From the NCBI RefSeq assembly GCF_003073045.1, contig NC_037594.1:18606927-18670926 (forward strand): a DNA stretch of 64,000 nucleotides, written 5' to 3'. The notes under the pieces were generated by a model. That model did not search any database. It was not told the DNA's origin and saw nothing but the letters and a program-made list of their open reading frames with translations. Positions 1 through 13,685 of this stretch are shown here, in pieces. This DNA comes from Pomacea canaliculata. Lineage: Eukaryota; Mollusca; Gastropoda; Architaenioglossa; Ampullariidae. The position numbers and the translations under genes are program-made. Numbering within the stretch: the first letter of the stretch is position 1; each line of letters begins with the position of its first letter.

Positions 1-265
1 CCTATAGATAAAAAAAATGACAAACAAGGCAAAGCAAACCAAAAAAAAAAAAAAACTCAATGAATGCTACAAGTTGTCTTTTCTCAAGGGTGCAGAAAGC
101 ACTTTCAAGGGAAATATAATAACTACCATAGTCAATTAAAAAACATTTCACTGAAGTTTGGTTTATTCCTAGTAAACTAATTAATCACTTAATCTGCTGC
201 ACTAAAAATGTTCATGATTTTACTCGTAAACAACAGTACATTTCTTCTTTAGCTGTATTGCTCAC

Positions 266-3200
266 TCTTTCAGAGTGTCCAGCCTGCTGTGAGAGTTGCC
301 CACTCTTGAAAGCAGTACACTTTCCAGTTCTTTGTCATCATATGACCCTCTTGCTAGCCAGCTGAGAAATTCCCTCTGGTGAATGAAAAGGACAGATGAG
401 CCGTTAGGTGCCATGAACAGTAAGATAAAGTGTTTAATACAAAGGCTATAAAAACAGACATAGCAACGAAGGTTTTTATTTTTTTTGTATAACCTGCAGC
501 ACAATAATGCCCCCACCCCCTTTCTCTTATATTTCAAGTGCAGGAGAAGTAACATTGCACTGTATAGGTATTCTGGTCTGGTGTCAAGTGACTCATGTAC
601 CTCAAATTCCCTTTGTTTTTCCCTCCTTTAAATACAGGATAAGTACCATATCAGTTCACTGTGTAAGTGGATTTAACTAATGCTGTCCATCAGTTTTCAA
701 AATAAATCTCATTTTAAAGGAATATTAAAGCATGTACAGAGCACTCTGTTGTAAATAAGCTCTGTGCTTTTAACCATGGCATCTACAGAGACCTCACTTC
801 TGAGATTTATTCCTAATGTGTCCATCACTAAGTTTCGTCTCTGCATCTGTTTTCCTGGTTGTGTATAGCTTAACAGAAACAAACAGTAGTAAGCATAAGC
901 TACAAGTATACAGCATAAAGCAAGTGATGACCAACAATGACAGCAAGAGGAAACTACCCATGTGATATCTGGAGCATCAGGTTGAAGCTGAGGAACCGCG
1001 ATGTCACTAAACAAGTCAGTCTGCACCAAGGCAAGCATGGCGTTGCTAAATCCCTGCAGAGGAGGACATAAGAGCAGTAAATTCAGGCCTCTACACAGTT
1101 GTTACACAATGACAGAGATCACTTCTATATATATATATAAAACATTTGCTTTAGCAGTTGGCATTCACGTACACAGGTACAGATAAAAAACTCGCTGAAG
1201 ATGTATAATTGCAGTCTCAGATTATTGCATGCAGGAAAATTGGGAAACAGCCAAGCAAAGGCAGGCAACTTTATCCATGCCTACATAAACCGTGTAGACA
1301 AGTGTGTGTGTTTGCAATTACAAGTTACAATCTTAGCAATAAGTCTCAGCTGGTTCTGGTCTTACAGTTTAACATCTCATTCACTTTGTTTGGCATTCAT
1401 CTCTATGTTACATTGTTTAAAGACAGACCTCTGTACAGAACTTAAAGATTGCTTGGATTTATGAAAACAAACGGATTTTGAAAGGGTTTACTAACATTTT
1501 TACTAGTTTAAATTTAAAAAAAAAATACCTCATATCGTACAGTTCCACGTGCAAAATTCTTGCAAGACTGTAGTCCATAAGCAGACAAATATCGATAGAG
1601 AAATTTATTAGGAAAACCTTCAAACTTTATACCGGGGAGGATTGCATCCAAGTCTATAGGATGAGCCTTATATAATACATCTTCACCTGAAACATGAATG
1701 ACCTGTAACAAAATGTCAGAACTAATTTTGTTTTACAAAATACTCTGGCTTAGATTTCATTCTTTAAAGGCTGTGAAAAAAAACGTGCATCCTAAACTTG
1801 CACAAATAATGGGAAGCACACATGTAACTAGTCATAAAACACTTTTACATAGTACGCACACACACAATCTCTCTAAACTTTGTGTCTAGGTACCTAGGTT
1901 CTGATGGGATCCTTCTTTAAAGTTTTCCTACTAAAAGAAGCTAAGTGTCTGTGATTCAATTTTACTCACAAATGTTTACTGTATGAAGAAGAACAGATAA
2001 GGTATTTTAATGTTTGATTCTTCAACACAGCACTAATGCTACTCAAAGTTAATATAAAAATCTAGTAGTGACTGGAATATTTCCCTTTATAATGTATGTT
2101 CTGAAGATATTTCACGATAAGAGATTACAACTGTTGTGGTCTTGCACTTATGCTGTTAATGTTAGCAGTTTTTAGATTCACAAAATTATAGAAATTCTTT
2201 AAAACTTCCGAAAGTTTTATAGCTAAGAAATAAAATATCTTCTCATGTTTTATTATCTATCATTTCGACAAGAAACCAGATATGCAAGCATGCAAAGACA
2301 ATGTGACCTTTCCATTTTCCAGGTATCCAGCACTGCGCTGGTATAACTTAAGCGCTCCCTTTGGGTGCCAGCTGCAACAACAAGAACATTATTCTATTAT
2401 TAAACCTGATAGTCTTAATTTATTACTGTCACATCAGAGATCTTTATGTTTATTTTTTTTTTTATAAGTACTGATGTAGGTCATGTACTCAAATGATAAT
2501 TATAGGATGTATATTTTATTTCAATATTTAATATTTTGAACGAACCTGAATTTATACTTCAGAACATTATTGCTACACTCAGGGGCAGGTAGCCCACCAC
2601 ACCATGAGATAAATGAGGTTACCTAAAGAAAACAGAAAACAAAAGGACGCAAACAATGAGAGAGAAACTTGCAAACACTCTCACATGAAAAATTTGAATG
2701 TACGTATCTCTAAACATCTAGACTGTGCATACATTGGTGTTAAAGTGTGTGAGTGCATAAAGCAGACTGTATGTGCATCTGTGTGCAGGCCTCTGTGTCT
2801 ATGCATTGTTAAAAAATAGAATAATTATTTTGTTTGGAGTGAAACAGTTCTTGGAGACATCCAATGTCAGATGAAACATGGGTGTTCCAGCAAAAGACTG
2901 CATATTATTAGCTCTATTCTATATCAAGTGTGTAAAAGTAATTGAAGGAGACATCATGGATGCAGCAGCTGACAAGATTCTTAAAATCAAATTATTAAAA
3001 TTACCACTTCGCAGTTCAGAGGTGTGCAGAAATGTTCAGGAAATACTAGCAGGATCTGCTGACCTTACCTCTCCCCCTCTGTCCTTGACATCTTGTATTG
3101 CTTGCTTGGCCAGCATGTGATCGATCCCAGGGTCAAGACCACATTCACACAGAAATATGATGCCAGCATCTACCACCCTTAGATAGCAGAAAGCATACTC

Positions 3201-5091
3201 AAAAGACAGAATCTTATATATATAAGAAATGTCTGTCTAAAATTATAAACTTTCCAGTATACAGTTGATACAATGTGATACAGTTAACTATATGGGGATA
3301 ATTTACCATGAGTTTTTTTTCAAGTCTGTTAGCAGACTATACCAGTTTTCTATCATAGGTAGTACTCATCACCTTAGGTTAGATATATTTCTAAATTTTC
3401 ACAATCAACATCTAGATAGAAATTGTTAGCTTCTGTACTTTCATAGATTTAGCTCTTAACACTGCCCACATACTTTGTATATTTTTGTTTTGGGAGAAGT
3501 GGGAATGGGAAATCAAAACTTAACACTATTATTTTGAAGATTTCAAATTTCTTCATTCCTATTTTTATGAGTCATACAGCCATATGTATATCTGCATTTG
3601 TGTTTATGCATATACAAATGTCTGCATACAGACTCTGGCCTTCACATGCTTATTTTTCCAAAATTGGTACTAAATCCACAAAATTGAACTATACATGTAG
3701 ATCCTGCTAACCCTGTTTACCTTTGATGTAGCTCTTGAACCCCTTCTGGCAAATAGCTACAAGACACCAGAGAGCATCTGGCCTCAAGGCAGGACTGAGC
3801 GACAAGAGGCAGTAAGTCAGCTGGCAAAAGACTTGAACAGAGGAAAAATATTTTAGTAATGCACTAATGGACACAGTTTTTACTGTTAAACAGGAGGAAG
3901 AACAAGCTTGATCATTTTGTCACTGGATTATTTTCAACAACTGTACACGAGATAGTCCCCTTTAAATGCATATAGATCAATAAACTGAAGTTGTTGGAAA
4001 GATGTAAGACAATATATTGTAGTTTCAAATGTTTAAAATATTTAAGAGAAAGAAGCTAATATTTAAATAAGTTTTTTTCTTACCGAAAATAATTATGCAA
4101 TGTAAGGAATTTTACACCCAAAATATGACACCAAAATTGTGTGATCATTTTTCTTAATTTACACTTTTTTAATTAAAAAAAAACATTTTTGAAGCTCATT
4201 GGTTACACATTATAGCAAGTTAATTGTATTTCATATTCTTCATATGAGCTTCTTGAATAAAGCACTTACTGTAATACCACTTTGTGTAGTGCAATCAGGG
4301 AAGGTAGCTGTGCAACATCTTTGGGTAAATTCAGATTGTAGCACTGTGCACTCGCATAACTGCTCTTTACAGAGTTGAGCTCCTTTTGAATAGCTGAAAC
4401 TGAAATTGTGAGTTTATTTCAAATACCATACACATAGTATAATGGCTATAAAAAAGATATAATTTAAATCACTCATCTTAAAGTGCCAAAAGTACAATGA
4501 GACGTAATTCCCCTGTTTTCTTATAAAATATGGCTCTTTTTTTCTTAATCCACAATCTATTAATGAATTTGAACATTTGAAGAGGAGTGATAATGGGAAA
4601 TCTGTATATATAAAGTTCTCAATACTTTTCACCTATAAAACTATTTTCATTGACTGAATGTGAAGCTCATATTTATGTCCACTGCAGAGAACCATATATT
4701 GGTAACCTACAGGGACCCCGAAAGCCACTCACTGTCATGGTTTGGTCAAGTAATAGACCATAAGCATATGGTATGCCGGACCGAGGCAAAGAAATCAGGA
4801 TGCTGATGTTATTACAATTCTGAACATATTTTATTATTCGATCCCACTAATTCAAAATATAAAAAAAAATCATACAAAGTATTTTAAAATGTCAATTATA
4901 TCTAGCGACAATTAAAGCCAGTCCCTATAGCTCTCACGAGATGTTCAAGCATACAAAAGTTATAGTCAATGGCATATTTGCATAAGAAGTAATTAAAAAC
5001 ACTAACCTACAGAAAATGAAATGCCTTTCCTGTGAAAATATTCAAATACAGGGCCTGAGACACGACCAGCTCCTAAAATCAACACAGCCAT
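266..5091 (-). CDS. AASS: Saccharopine dehydrogenase (C-terminal half of AASS), 5' part, runs off the left edge
   Basis: Lysine catabolism enzyme that oxidises saccharopine to glutamate and alpha-aminoadipic semialdehyde with NAD, normally mitochondrial. Nine exons: 5091-5007, 4399-4270, 3831-3721, 3177-3069, 2622-2546, 2371-2308, 1702-1529, 1053-958, 375-266. The phases join without a break through 318 codons. Recognisable motifs: Rossmann start [16 protein letters not shown], then [64 protein letters not shown] and [14 protein letters not shown], all in family order. The start is the ATG at 5091, directly before the Rossmann fold. In animals this domain usually follows an N-terminal lysine-ketoglutarate reductase domain; I saw no such exon between 5.1 and 7 kb. 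Either this is a stand-alone dehydrogenase, or the ATG is internal and an acceptor (CTATCAG) just before it joins distant exons. The 3' end lies left of the window. Confidence 0.9.
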
Positions 5092-7084
5092 GCTGATAGA
5101 CGTCCAGTGAAAAAACAGTGTTACCGAACGGTCTTATCATGAGACAAACACACACACAAACGCAGGCTTTTTATTTTTTTATTATTTTTTTTCTCTCACT
5201 CAGACCACCAAAGGGAGGGAGGGGGGACATCGTAACGTACACAAGAGTGATGTCCCATGTCAGTGGATTAATGGCCGTCGGGTATCCACTGATCACATAA
5301 ATCTTCTGCGTCTTCTCAGCTAAATACTTATGGCGTTTTCTTACAAGGACTTTCCTGACAAGGGTTGTATTTCATTATAACCTGTCATGTAGACTTTTTA
5401 TATGGGGTAGTTGTTGAGTTTTTTTAACATACTATCCGATCCCACCTCGATCTAACCACAGACGTGTACAGGTGGACTGCTGTCCGTCTGCCGTCGAAGT
5501 TCCGCTGTTAGTCTTGGCGAGCCTAACATAATGAATGTGACTAAACCGGAAGCTTTATATACAACAGCCTCTTTTTAGTAGTTACATCGTCCGCAAGCAG
5601 TCCAGTAATGCAAGTTTGTGATCTACCCATATACTTCTACCGTAGAAGTCTGGTGTGGCTCTAACCACGAACTTGTATACATTGCTCTAACGGTGCTAAT
5701 GAGACTCATCTCTTAACCATTCAAAGAAACCACAAAGGGAGAGGAGTTCATCTTGAGCCACTATAAAAATAAGAATTTTCTAATAGGTCAAGTGACACTG
5801 CACTCGGAATATGACTTGATGTAAGAGACAAAACAAAAGTAAGAATAACTAGGCCTATCCTATACATGTGCACATACACACTACCCCTCTCCATCGCTTG
5901 TTATCTTTTCCAGTCAGTGCAGGTGACACAGCCTTGCAGCTTATCCACAGCCGCCCAGTTCCAGCACCTGACGGCCCTCATCTGCGTCATGAATGTCGAT
6001 CCGCAAAAGGATTGGGATATGGCTAATTGGTTGGTTTATTTAGTAGGAAAGTGCTTCCACCTTGAGGTGATTTTCGCACTATTGGGGGAGGGGAGGGCCG
6101 GGGGAGGAAACTGTAGTACCCTGGGAAAACCCCCAACCCCTGTGGACATGTGTCACGTACAGAGTGTCGCCAGACGAGATGTGAACCCTGAGTTTCTCAT
6201 TGCAGTGGCGACAAGCGAGTGTTTTAACCACTAACTACATAACGCCTCGATACGGATAATTTACAAGATTTGTGCCTTCTAAATAGCCTGAGAAATGTTG
6301 TCTTCACGCGCTCCTACTTTGAAAGGCGAAAGTTGAGATCATGACACCTGGTCACATTGCCGAACTAGACCAGACTATGCCACCTTACAGCTGCGAGAAA
6401 GGGTTGGTAAAATGGCCATACTGCATTGGTAAACACATGGAGTGTATTGGGGAATTGGGTGGGCACAATGTAACTATGCAGTGTATAATGTACCAAAAAA
6501 CTTATCTGTACAAACAATTAAGGCCTCAGGCATTTCGATGACAGGGCTTTTACAGCATCGCACCTAGACGGTCTCTACTTTCATTAATGCTTATTTCCTG
6601 CTGTATACTTTTATTTCATTAATATTTATTATTGCTATTTACTTGTTTTTCGTTAATTATGCCGCATAGTTTTAATTGTTTTTATTTTTCTCCCTTTTCC
6701 TCTTTCTTCTTTCTAATTCCTCATCCTTTCTCGTCTGCTCCCCCTTCTCCATATGACTACTCCTATCTTAAAGTGCGTGATGTATCAATGTTATTAATAG
6801 CAACCTCTGTATACCCCAGAAATGGACGAACTACTCCACAAGTTAAGTTTTTTGGGTTTTTTTTTTTTTGCGTTTGACCTAGAAGATAGGTAATCGTCAG
6901 ATCAACCACTTGCTTAAAGATAAGCATTTTGTATATTTTTGTGGAGAGTCGTGACATTCTTGTGACCTCTAGGGTAATGTCCAGCCTGGTGGAGGTCTCA
7001 TGCTTGGTATTAAAGGGCCGCGAGGGTCCTCCCGGGATTTACAGATAGCTTTGCTGAGTACAAGGTATCTCCCACTGAGCTTTC
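5092..7084. other. Intergenic region between saccharopine dehydrogenase and L0
   Basis: No convincing gene on either strand. The part next to 5091 may hold the dehydrogenase promoter and 5' UTR. A short purine-rich stretch lies near 5210-5225, and a candidate reversed tRNA-derived SINE head near 6140-6240. Open frames here show no domain or exon signals. Confidence 0.5.
6130..6245 (-). mobile_element. Possible tRNA-derived SINE head (reversed)
   Basis: Read on the minus strand, a box A-like TAGTGGTTAAAACACT is followed about 45 bp later by a box B-like GGGTTCACATCTC. The spacing fits a tRNA-related pol III promoter. No target-site duplication or tail was resolved. Weak call. Confidence 0.35.
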
Positions 7085-7587
7085 ATGATGGCGAGCAGAA
7101 ATCTCCTGATGCTTTTTGCCTGCTTTGCGGTGTTTGGACTTGCGGAAATGCTCCCGAAAACAAACAAAAAAAGCTTCTTTAAAACAGGTTAGATAGCTAG
7201 GCAGGTGGTGTGTGTATATATATATATGCGTATGCAAGTTTGTGTGTGTGGGTGTGAGAGATTTCATGTTTTGGGGTTGTTTTTTTTGCCAGTTCGGGCT
7301 GCCGGACAATGCGAAGACTCGGAATTTACCTGCAAAAATGGAGGTGCATCCAGGAGGAGTGGACGTGTGACACCGACAATGACTGTTTGATGGAGCGATG
7401 AAATCGACTGTCGTGAGTAGATGTTAATCCCCAAGTGACTAGTTTTCTCTAGACACTGCAGGTGAGAACGGTCTTTGCCTCTAAGCAATCCCGACACTGA
7501 AGCAGATAGAGCTCCAGCATCAACGGTCGACTGAGCGCAAACTAAGACGGTTAGAAAGGCAGCAAAGGAGAGGAAATGGCACAGCTT

Positions 7588-7649
7588 ACAAACAAACAAA
7601 CAAACAAACAAACAAACAAACAAACAAACAAACAAACAAACAAACAAAA
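7588..7649. repeat. (CAAA)n microsatellite
   Basis: About 15 units of CAAA in the intron between the first two LDLa exons of L0. Read on the minus strand it is (GTTT)n, the same motif as the long tract at 38.66 kb. Confidence 0.95.
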
Positions 7650-8628
7650 TCAGCTTTATGTACGGTCCTTAACACTTTACCCACCAACCGTAAGATTACG
7701 TGATCACGTTTTCAATCTCGTGCCTCCGATGATATTGTTCAAATAACATGTAAGTATGTAGATACTAAGGATGGTAGAGTCTATAGCATTCTAACAGAGT
7801 ATACCAAGTCTCTTACATTATTATACCGGCGAGAAAATCGCAGCGAGTCTTGAAGATATGAACCAGCTTTTCGTGATCTACTTATTAGTTCAAATTATGT
7901 ATAACGTTTCCAATCATCGAGTTTCGTTTCTGTAAACTTGGTACACTTCGGTTTTGTTCTCTTCTGGAAGTACGGTGCTGCTCCTACGTCATGAAACATG
8001 GAAACTAAAGCAGATGGCGTTTGTGATAGTCCCTAAAGATAAAAAAAAAAATTATACGAGGTCACATGCCCCAAGGCTTGCCAGTAATGAACAGATTAAC
8101 CTGACGACACACTCTTTTCGAGTGTGTTCACAAGAAAATAAGAAAAAAAAGGGGATGGGAGAAGGTTTGAAATATGTACGGTGTGTATATAATTATGGTT
8201 GCAGCAACGGACTGTTCTGGTAACCACCAAGTCAAATGCGGCGATGGAACCTGTATTCCCTCCGAGTATCTCTGTGATGGTGACAACGACTGCAGTGACA
8301 AAGCCGACGAGGTTCATTGCGGTGAGTAAGCAGTGTCTCTGAAGTCTGCAGAGGTCCAGAAACTCTGTTTTAATGTCGAATGTTATCTCGATATTCCTGT
8401 TCCAAAAACAACAGACTGCCCGACGTTCAACAGATCTCGGGGAAGAGCAAACAACCGAGAGAAAAGGAGAGAACATGATGCTCCCGTGGTCAAGAGTAAA
8501 TGAAACAGCTATGCCGCTGTTGTTGCCAATGAAGGGGATGACTTTAGGAGCAGAAAGATCTCGCTCATTGTTGAGCGAAGACACAAAATGATAATGACAT
8601 AAAAACACGACATACACTCTCTGACTTT

Positions 8629-8660
<32 letters not shown>

Positions 8661-8665
8661 TGACA
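8629..8665. repeat. (ACG)n/(ATGACG)n triplet tract
   Basis: Short GAC/GAT-rich tract in the last intron of L0. It creates long Ser- and Arg-rich shadow frames that are not genes. Confidence 0.85.
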
Positions 8666-8927
8666 TTTGCTTGTCACGGATCGTGACCAGAAGAAGCCCA
8701 ACACGTGGCCGAGACGGTCTACAAAGGATCAAGTCTCTCTTCTGTCTGTACATTTTTCCATCTCGTTCTTTGCAGACATCGCCATCTGCTCCGGAGGCGA
8801 GGTGAAGTGCTCCAACAACATCTGCATCGAGAGGGAGTACATGTGCGACCGCGACGACGACTGCGGCAACGGCTGGGACGAGGTGCAAGCCAACTGCGAC
8901 GCCGTAAAAGCCGGCAGCGGCCGATAA

Positions 8928-9754
8928 GAACACGCGCCCTCCCACTGGCACAAGTCATCTGCGATGTCGTAAGTTGATGCCACCCGACGAACGAGCGTTT
9001 TCGCCAAGAGGTTTTCAAATGACAGTTCATCCTTTGTAAATGATAAGAAAATAATGTGCTCTTGGGGTGGAGAACTCGTCGGAGATCGTAGATGTATTAA
9101 AGCCTGCTTTGTTGTGTTGAATTAAAGATGGTGATGTAAGCTTATCTGTGTGCTTTCTTGTCATTGTCTAAGATTAGCAAGTGCAAAGTTATTTTAAATT
9201 TTGAAAAAAAAAGTTTAACAAAAGCTGTTCCGGTTGACGAGGTACGAGCTTTTGAATTCTATTTACCTGCCAACAACTCTGTCCACTCAAATTTACAAAA
9301 ATCTTTATGAGTGGAACGAAGCTAATATATGATCTGATGTAAATACGGCATGAGGCAACAGCTGCTGACCGAAGGTATAACAAAAGACAAGTACCTCAGA
9401 GGTAGTAGGACCTGCGGGGCGGACTCAGCTATGAGTCCACATGTCAACAGCAGTGTAAGCTACAAACACTCAATTGTTAATTAAAACATGCAAGTTATTT
9501 AATTGTTGAAAATAAAACCATTTATTTCTCGAGGTGATTGTCAATTAATTTCCATAGTCAAGCCCCCCAATAGGTCCTTCGACACAGATTACCGACTGTT
9601 AAGAAACATAGAATGAGGCAGTCCACCCCCTTGTTGTAAACCTCTCAACTTTCTCTCTGATGTAAACGAATCGAGTACTAACAGTAGACAACATTTTATG
9701 GCGAGTTCAAGAGGACAAGCTTCAAAAGGCGGGTACATAAAGACAACCCTTGCT
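8928..9754. other. Convergent 3' intergenic region L0/L1
   Basis: Holds the 3' UTR of L0 (ATTAAA at 9096 and 9121, plus strand) and of L1 (AATAAA on the minus strand at 9519-9524). The two genes converge here. Nothing else recognised. Confidence 0.6.
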
Positions 9755-12700
9755 TCAGAGTTCGCTCAGGCAGAGGTTGCAGAACTTGCGGCAGTACTTG
9801 AAGCCGAGTTCATTGTGTTCACAGATAGGGGTCGCTGTCTCGTTCATCAGCGCGCAGTCTCGCAGGGGCATCATGTCGCTGCAAACGCTCGGGTGCAGAG
9901 TGGCTAAAGGACAACAAAACAGCAAAATAGGATGAAAAGAGTGGCGAGAGATAACGAGCTGAGATTGTTTGAAGAGGTGCATCATCTACATGAAGTGGGG
10001 TGTCATATGTTTGAAGGAACAAGACACATATTTAAATGGAGGGATCACGCATTTAATAACAATATATCGGAAGGAAATGACATATACTTAAAGAGAAGTG
10101 TTATATATTTGAAGAATTGTGACAGATATTTGAAGGGTTTTAGAGATATGGCTTACATGTGCACTTATTTAGTTTAAAAAATAATCTCCAGTAAAAGATG
10201 TGACATACGACAGCCTGTTTCGTCAGAAAGGTCGCCGCAGTCGTTGTCGCCATCACATTGCCAGGCGATTGGGATGCACTGGCCGTTACGGCACGTGAAC
10301 TGGGTACTGTTGTCACATGCTGCAAGAAGCGCAGGGTGTTAATCAGGGTGGAGCAATGCTTGGAACACTTTGACACATCCACGTAAACCTTGTATAAAGG
10401 CGCTCAGAGAAACATAGACTCTCTCTCTCTCACAAACACACACCGACAATGTCAAAGAGTATTGTATATTGATAGGCAGACGAGAGAATGTGTATATTGT
10501 TTACGTTTCCCCTGACGATGATAAAGCACACGTAGATGCTAGACTTGTACAATAACAAGTGAAAGGTTGGAGAAATAAAAATCCACAGGAAATATAAGAG
10601 AGAGAAGAAGGAACAGTTGATGTCTCTGTGTGCAGAATCAAATCAGCTTACGGTACTCACGACAGTTACTGGTACTTACAACAGCCTTCTTCGTCACTTC
10701 CGTCGGCACAGTCAGCGCCGCCGTCGCACTTCCAGGTGGACGGGATACATCGCGAGTGGTCGGCGCACTGGAACTGTTCCGAATTACAGGTGTTCCCTGT
10801 AGGTCAAAGAAAGTCGTTTGTTGACAATGCTTCTTTTTTTCGATTTCAATTCAGTTTCCCGACTTGTGTCTCTATGTAATGGTAAGGCTCATTCTTTTGC
10901 GGTGAAGCGGCCCGCGACACGGCACCTTATGATGCCATAGAGTGTTTCACAATGGCAGCTAGTGACATGCAGGCATTAGAGACAAGACCATCCAATGGAT
11001 TGCTCTTGCCTGAAGAGAGTTACAACAAGAAATTCCACGGAGACACGAATTAGCATCGGTGGTCTTTACTTTGACGGGAGGAAAAGTTGTAAAGTCTGTC
11101 ACTCAACACAGCTTTGGTGTGTTTTTTTTGGTTAGATACAATTTACATTTATGTCTAAATATTAACTGGTTTTCTTTTCTCTCAGCTTGAATTGAATGCT
11201 GCACGACGACAATCCATCATTTAAAAATAGTTTATTTTATTACTTTAAATATACTTTTGGGATTGACTCATTCATTATGAAGAGATATCGTTCCTTCATT
11301 TCATCTTACCGCAATTGCTCTCATCAAAGCCAGTTCCACAGTCGTTGTCGCCATCACACACCCAGCTGGCGGGGATACACTTGTAGTTGTCGCACTGCAC
11401 CTGGTCCTGATGCACAGGTCACCAAGTCTATAAGTAGAGAGAGACAATTATTTTAAATAAGGTAAACTCTCTAACAGCAGGTGAAAATCTCTAAAAATGC
11501 AACTGATCATACTGAAAGTCTGAGCTTTCCTTAACAGAGGTAAGTAAGATAAACTAAAGGATGGTTAGGCTACAAAAGGGGGGGGGAATTGAATAATTAA
11601 GCCTTAAAGATCCGAGACGGATTGTATTTTAATATATTTCAATAATGGATCGTTTTTGCACTGATATTTCAAAGACCTAAACCTGACTTCCTTGTCTGTG
11701 AAAATAATTTCAATTATCGCAAGACAAATTAGCAATCTAATCAAGCCCGAATGTCTAAGTATTAAAAAGCGCAGGTATCTATCTAAACAATCCAAATTAA
11801 CTATCTAAATATTAAGAAAGCTTAATTAAATAACTAGGTATGAAAAATTCTTAATTAATTAGCTATCTCCAGAAGTCCAGTTAAATTTCTATTTTTTTTT
11901 TAAAGCTCAGCTAAGTAGATCAACAACGCCAAATATCTAAATACTCAACAAGCCAAATTATTAACTCTATAGGTCTGAATTATCAAAGACAGGAATGAGG
12001 ATGACGTGCTCACGGCAGTCGGTTTCGTCGCTGTTGTCGCCACAATCATCCTCAGCGTCGCAGATGTGGGTGGCGGGAATGCAGGGACCGTTACGACACT
12101 TGAACTGATGCTCGCCGAGACATTCGCACTCTGCAAAGGAAAACGTTTGTGACCTTTGAGGACGAGGGTCAAGGGTTGTGGGGTGGAAAGTGTGGCATTC
12201 CAGTAACTGTGATGTTATGACTGCATTACGTCACAGTAGGCACGCGCACGCACCCTCACCCTCACCCCCTTCACACACACACACACGCAAACACGCACAT
12301 ATACTTTAGTGTTTTAGTCATGACAACCGGTCAGAGATTATTTGATAGTTTTAATAATCATTTCTTAGCGTCCTGTGATTTATTTATTTCTTGTTCGATC
12401 TGGTGTGATTGAGAAGGAGTGAACACTTTAGAAACACAGTTCATGAACATCATCAAATGATAACAAAGGTAAGCATTACCCTCGGCTACTTACGGCAATC
12501 CCTCTCGTCCGAGCCGTCGTAACAGTCGAACTGCGTGTCACATGTCCAGTCCCGGGGGATGCAGTCACCGGAGGCGCACTGGAAGTTGCCCTCACCGCAG
12601 GTAGCGCCGTCTACACAACAGCAATGAAAGTGTTCACAAGAACATCGAAAGATCATAATGACCATCTGTTCGATAAATAATATAAAATAGAAAATCGGTA

Positions 12701-13685
12701 GAAAGAAACAAAAAAAGAGGAGTGGTTCATTGTAGGTAACTATATTGTGTGAAAGAGGTATTTAAGGTTGAAAGGTAAATAAAAAGACATTACAGTCTTA
12801 ATGGTGTTACAAATAATGAAACGCTGCTTGTGATTCACCTTCTCCAGGGTACACTATGTTAATGGCGGACCTTCTCCTGATACCATCTCTTAATTTTGGG
12901 TACAATGAAGACTTCTACCATCTGTCCCTGCTGACTTGCCACATGGTTCTGGACCCCATCCCAAAGGTTTTTAGCAAAGTTTTAAACAAACTTGAACACG
13001 GCGTTGTAACCATCTATGCTCTGATACATACAGTGCTCCGAAGTTAGAATGACCTTTGACCTTTTCGTGGTGTCTGAGCTAGTATCATGCTTCTTTATCT
13101 GAACACATGTCATGAACTGACCTCATGTACACTGCATTCGTCTTGAATAACCCTGTTTACTTATCTCTAACAGCATAATCTTTTGAATAAGCAATAAAAA
13201 GCTAATATAAAATATTTTCATGTGACAAGTAGATCCTAACATGTCCAGGTTACTGGTTTTTAATGGCATTCTTAAAGTTCCAGTGAAGGACAACATTTTT
13301 TAATGATGATTGGGTGAAGCTGGTATACGATACTACTTCCCCTAAAATATGTGCGAAAATCTCCCTTCCTTTCTGGAGATGTACACCTCCAAACATCCAC
13401 AAACACAGAAGATGGTCAACAATACAGACATCACGATTGTACATGGATATGTTTATATTGTGAAGACCTCAGCAAATGGCAGAATCTGACCATATGTTAA
13501 TTATGTGTATGTGTACAACTGTGAAGTCACTATTTTGTACAGGTAAGTGTGCACAAGGTAAGATGTCACTCACCTTGTCGTTTTTCAACAACATGTCGTT
13601 TCCTCACTTGATTCTTCTGCTTCTTTAATTTGACCGCTTCTGTGAGTGACAGGACCAGCAAAACAACTAACACAACTTTCAGCAT
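9755..13685 (-). CDS. L1: secreted LDLa(5)-ShKT-like protein, subfamily I
   Basis: Seven exons: signal/pro 13685-13574, A 12610-12494, B 12130-12014, C 11427-11310, D 10796-10680, E 10319-10209, F 9903-9755. The leader begins [18 protein letters not shown]; the pro-region is basic and ends EKRQ, a dibasic site just before the first LDLa. A ([16 protein letters not shown]) and B ([14 protein letters not shown]) place it in subfamily I with L3 and L7. F reads PTLHPSVC, then RDC, an NET sequon and [12 protein letters not shown], stop. Exon C is one base longer than its 117-base paralogues, breaking frame near its start, while its splice sites and cysteine codons remain. Introns hold two decayed tandem repeats. 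TATA box at 13799-13804; poly(A) signal at 9519-9524. Confidence 0.8.
10003..10150. repeat. Decayed 24-bp minisatellite in the E-F intron of L1
   Basis: About six diverged units of roughly 24 bp, each carrying a variant of CATATxTTTGAAGGG. Translated on the plus strand it shows an 8-residue period, a by-product of the repeat length and not a gene. Confidence 0.7.
11700..11960. repeat. AT-rich degenerate repeat in the B-C intron of L1
   Basis: Recurring variants of CTATCTAAATATTAA and TTAATTAA through about 250 bp suggest an old tandem array. Unit length could not be fixed by eye. Confidence 0.4.

Larger units (their letters stand above)
7085..8927 (+). pseudogene. L0: short LDLa-only relative of the family, first LDLa exon degraded
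   Basis: Four exons: 7085-7187 (signal, starts MMASRNLLMLFACFAVFGLA, ends phase 1), about 7292-7412 (LDLa), 8205-8321 (LDLa, [20 protein letters not shown]) and 8776-8927 (LDLa, ending CDAVKAGSGR and a stop). The last two LDLa exons are intact, with all six cysteines and acidic calcium ligands. The first keeps an LDLa outline but loses frame at about three points, so the copy is broken or the sequence has errors. It has no F (ShKT-like) exon: the coding region stops inside the last LDLa exon after a Gly/Ser/Lys tail. It lies opposite to the neighbouring L1, and its signal sequence differs from the MLK-type leader of L1-L13. ATTAAA signals lie at 9096 and 9121. Confidence 0.65.

Noticed and set aside
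5866-6234. A 122-residue open frame in the 5.1-7.1 kb gap
   Set aside because: No recognisable domain, exon signals or compositional support, and it overlaps a SINE-like segment.
8096-8951. Long minus-strand frames across L0
   Set aside because: They are shadows of the LDLa exons and of the (ACG)n tract.
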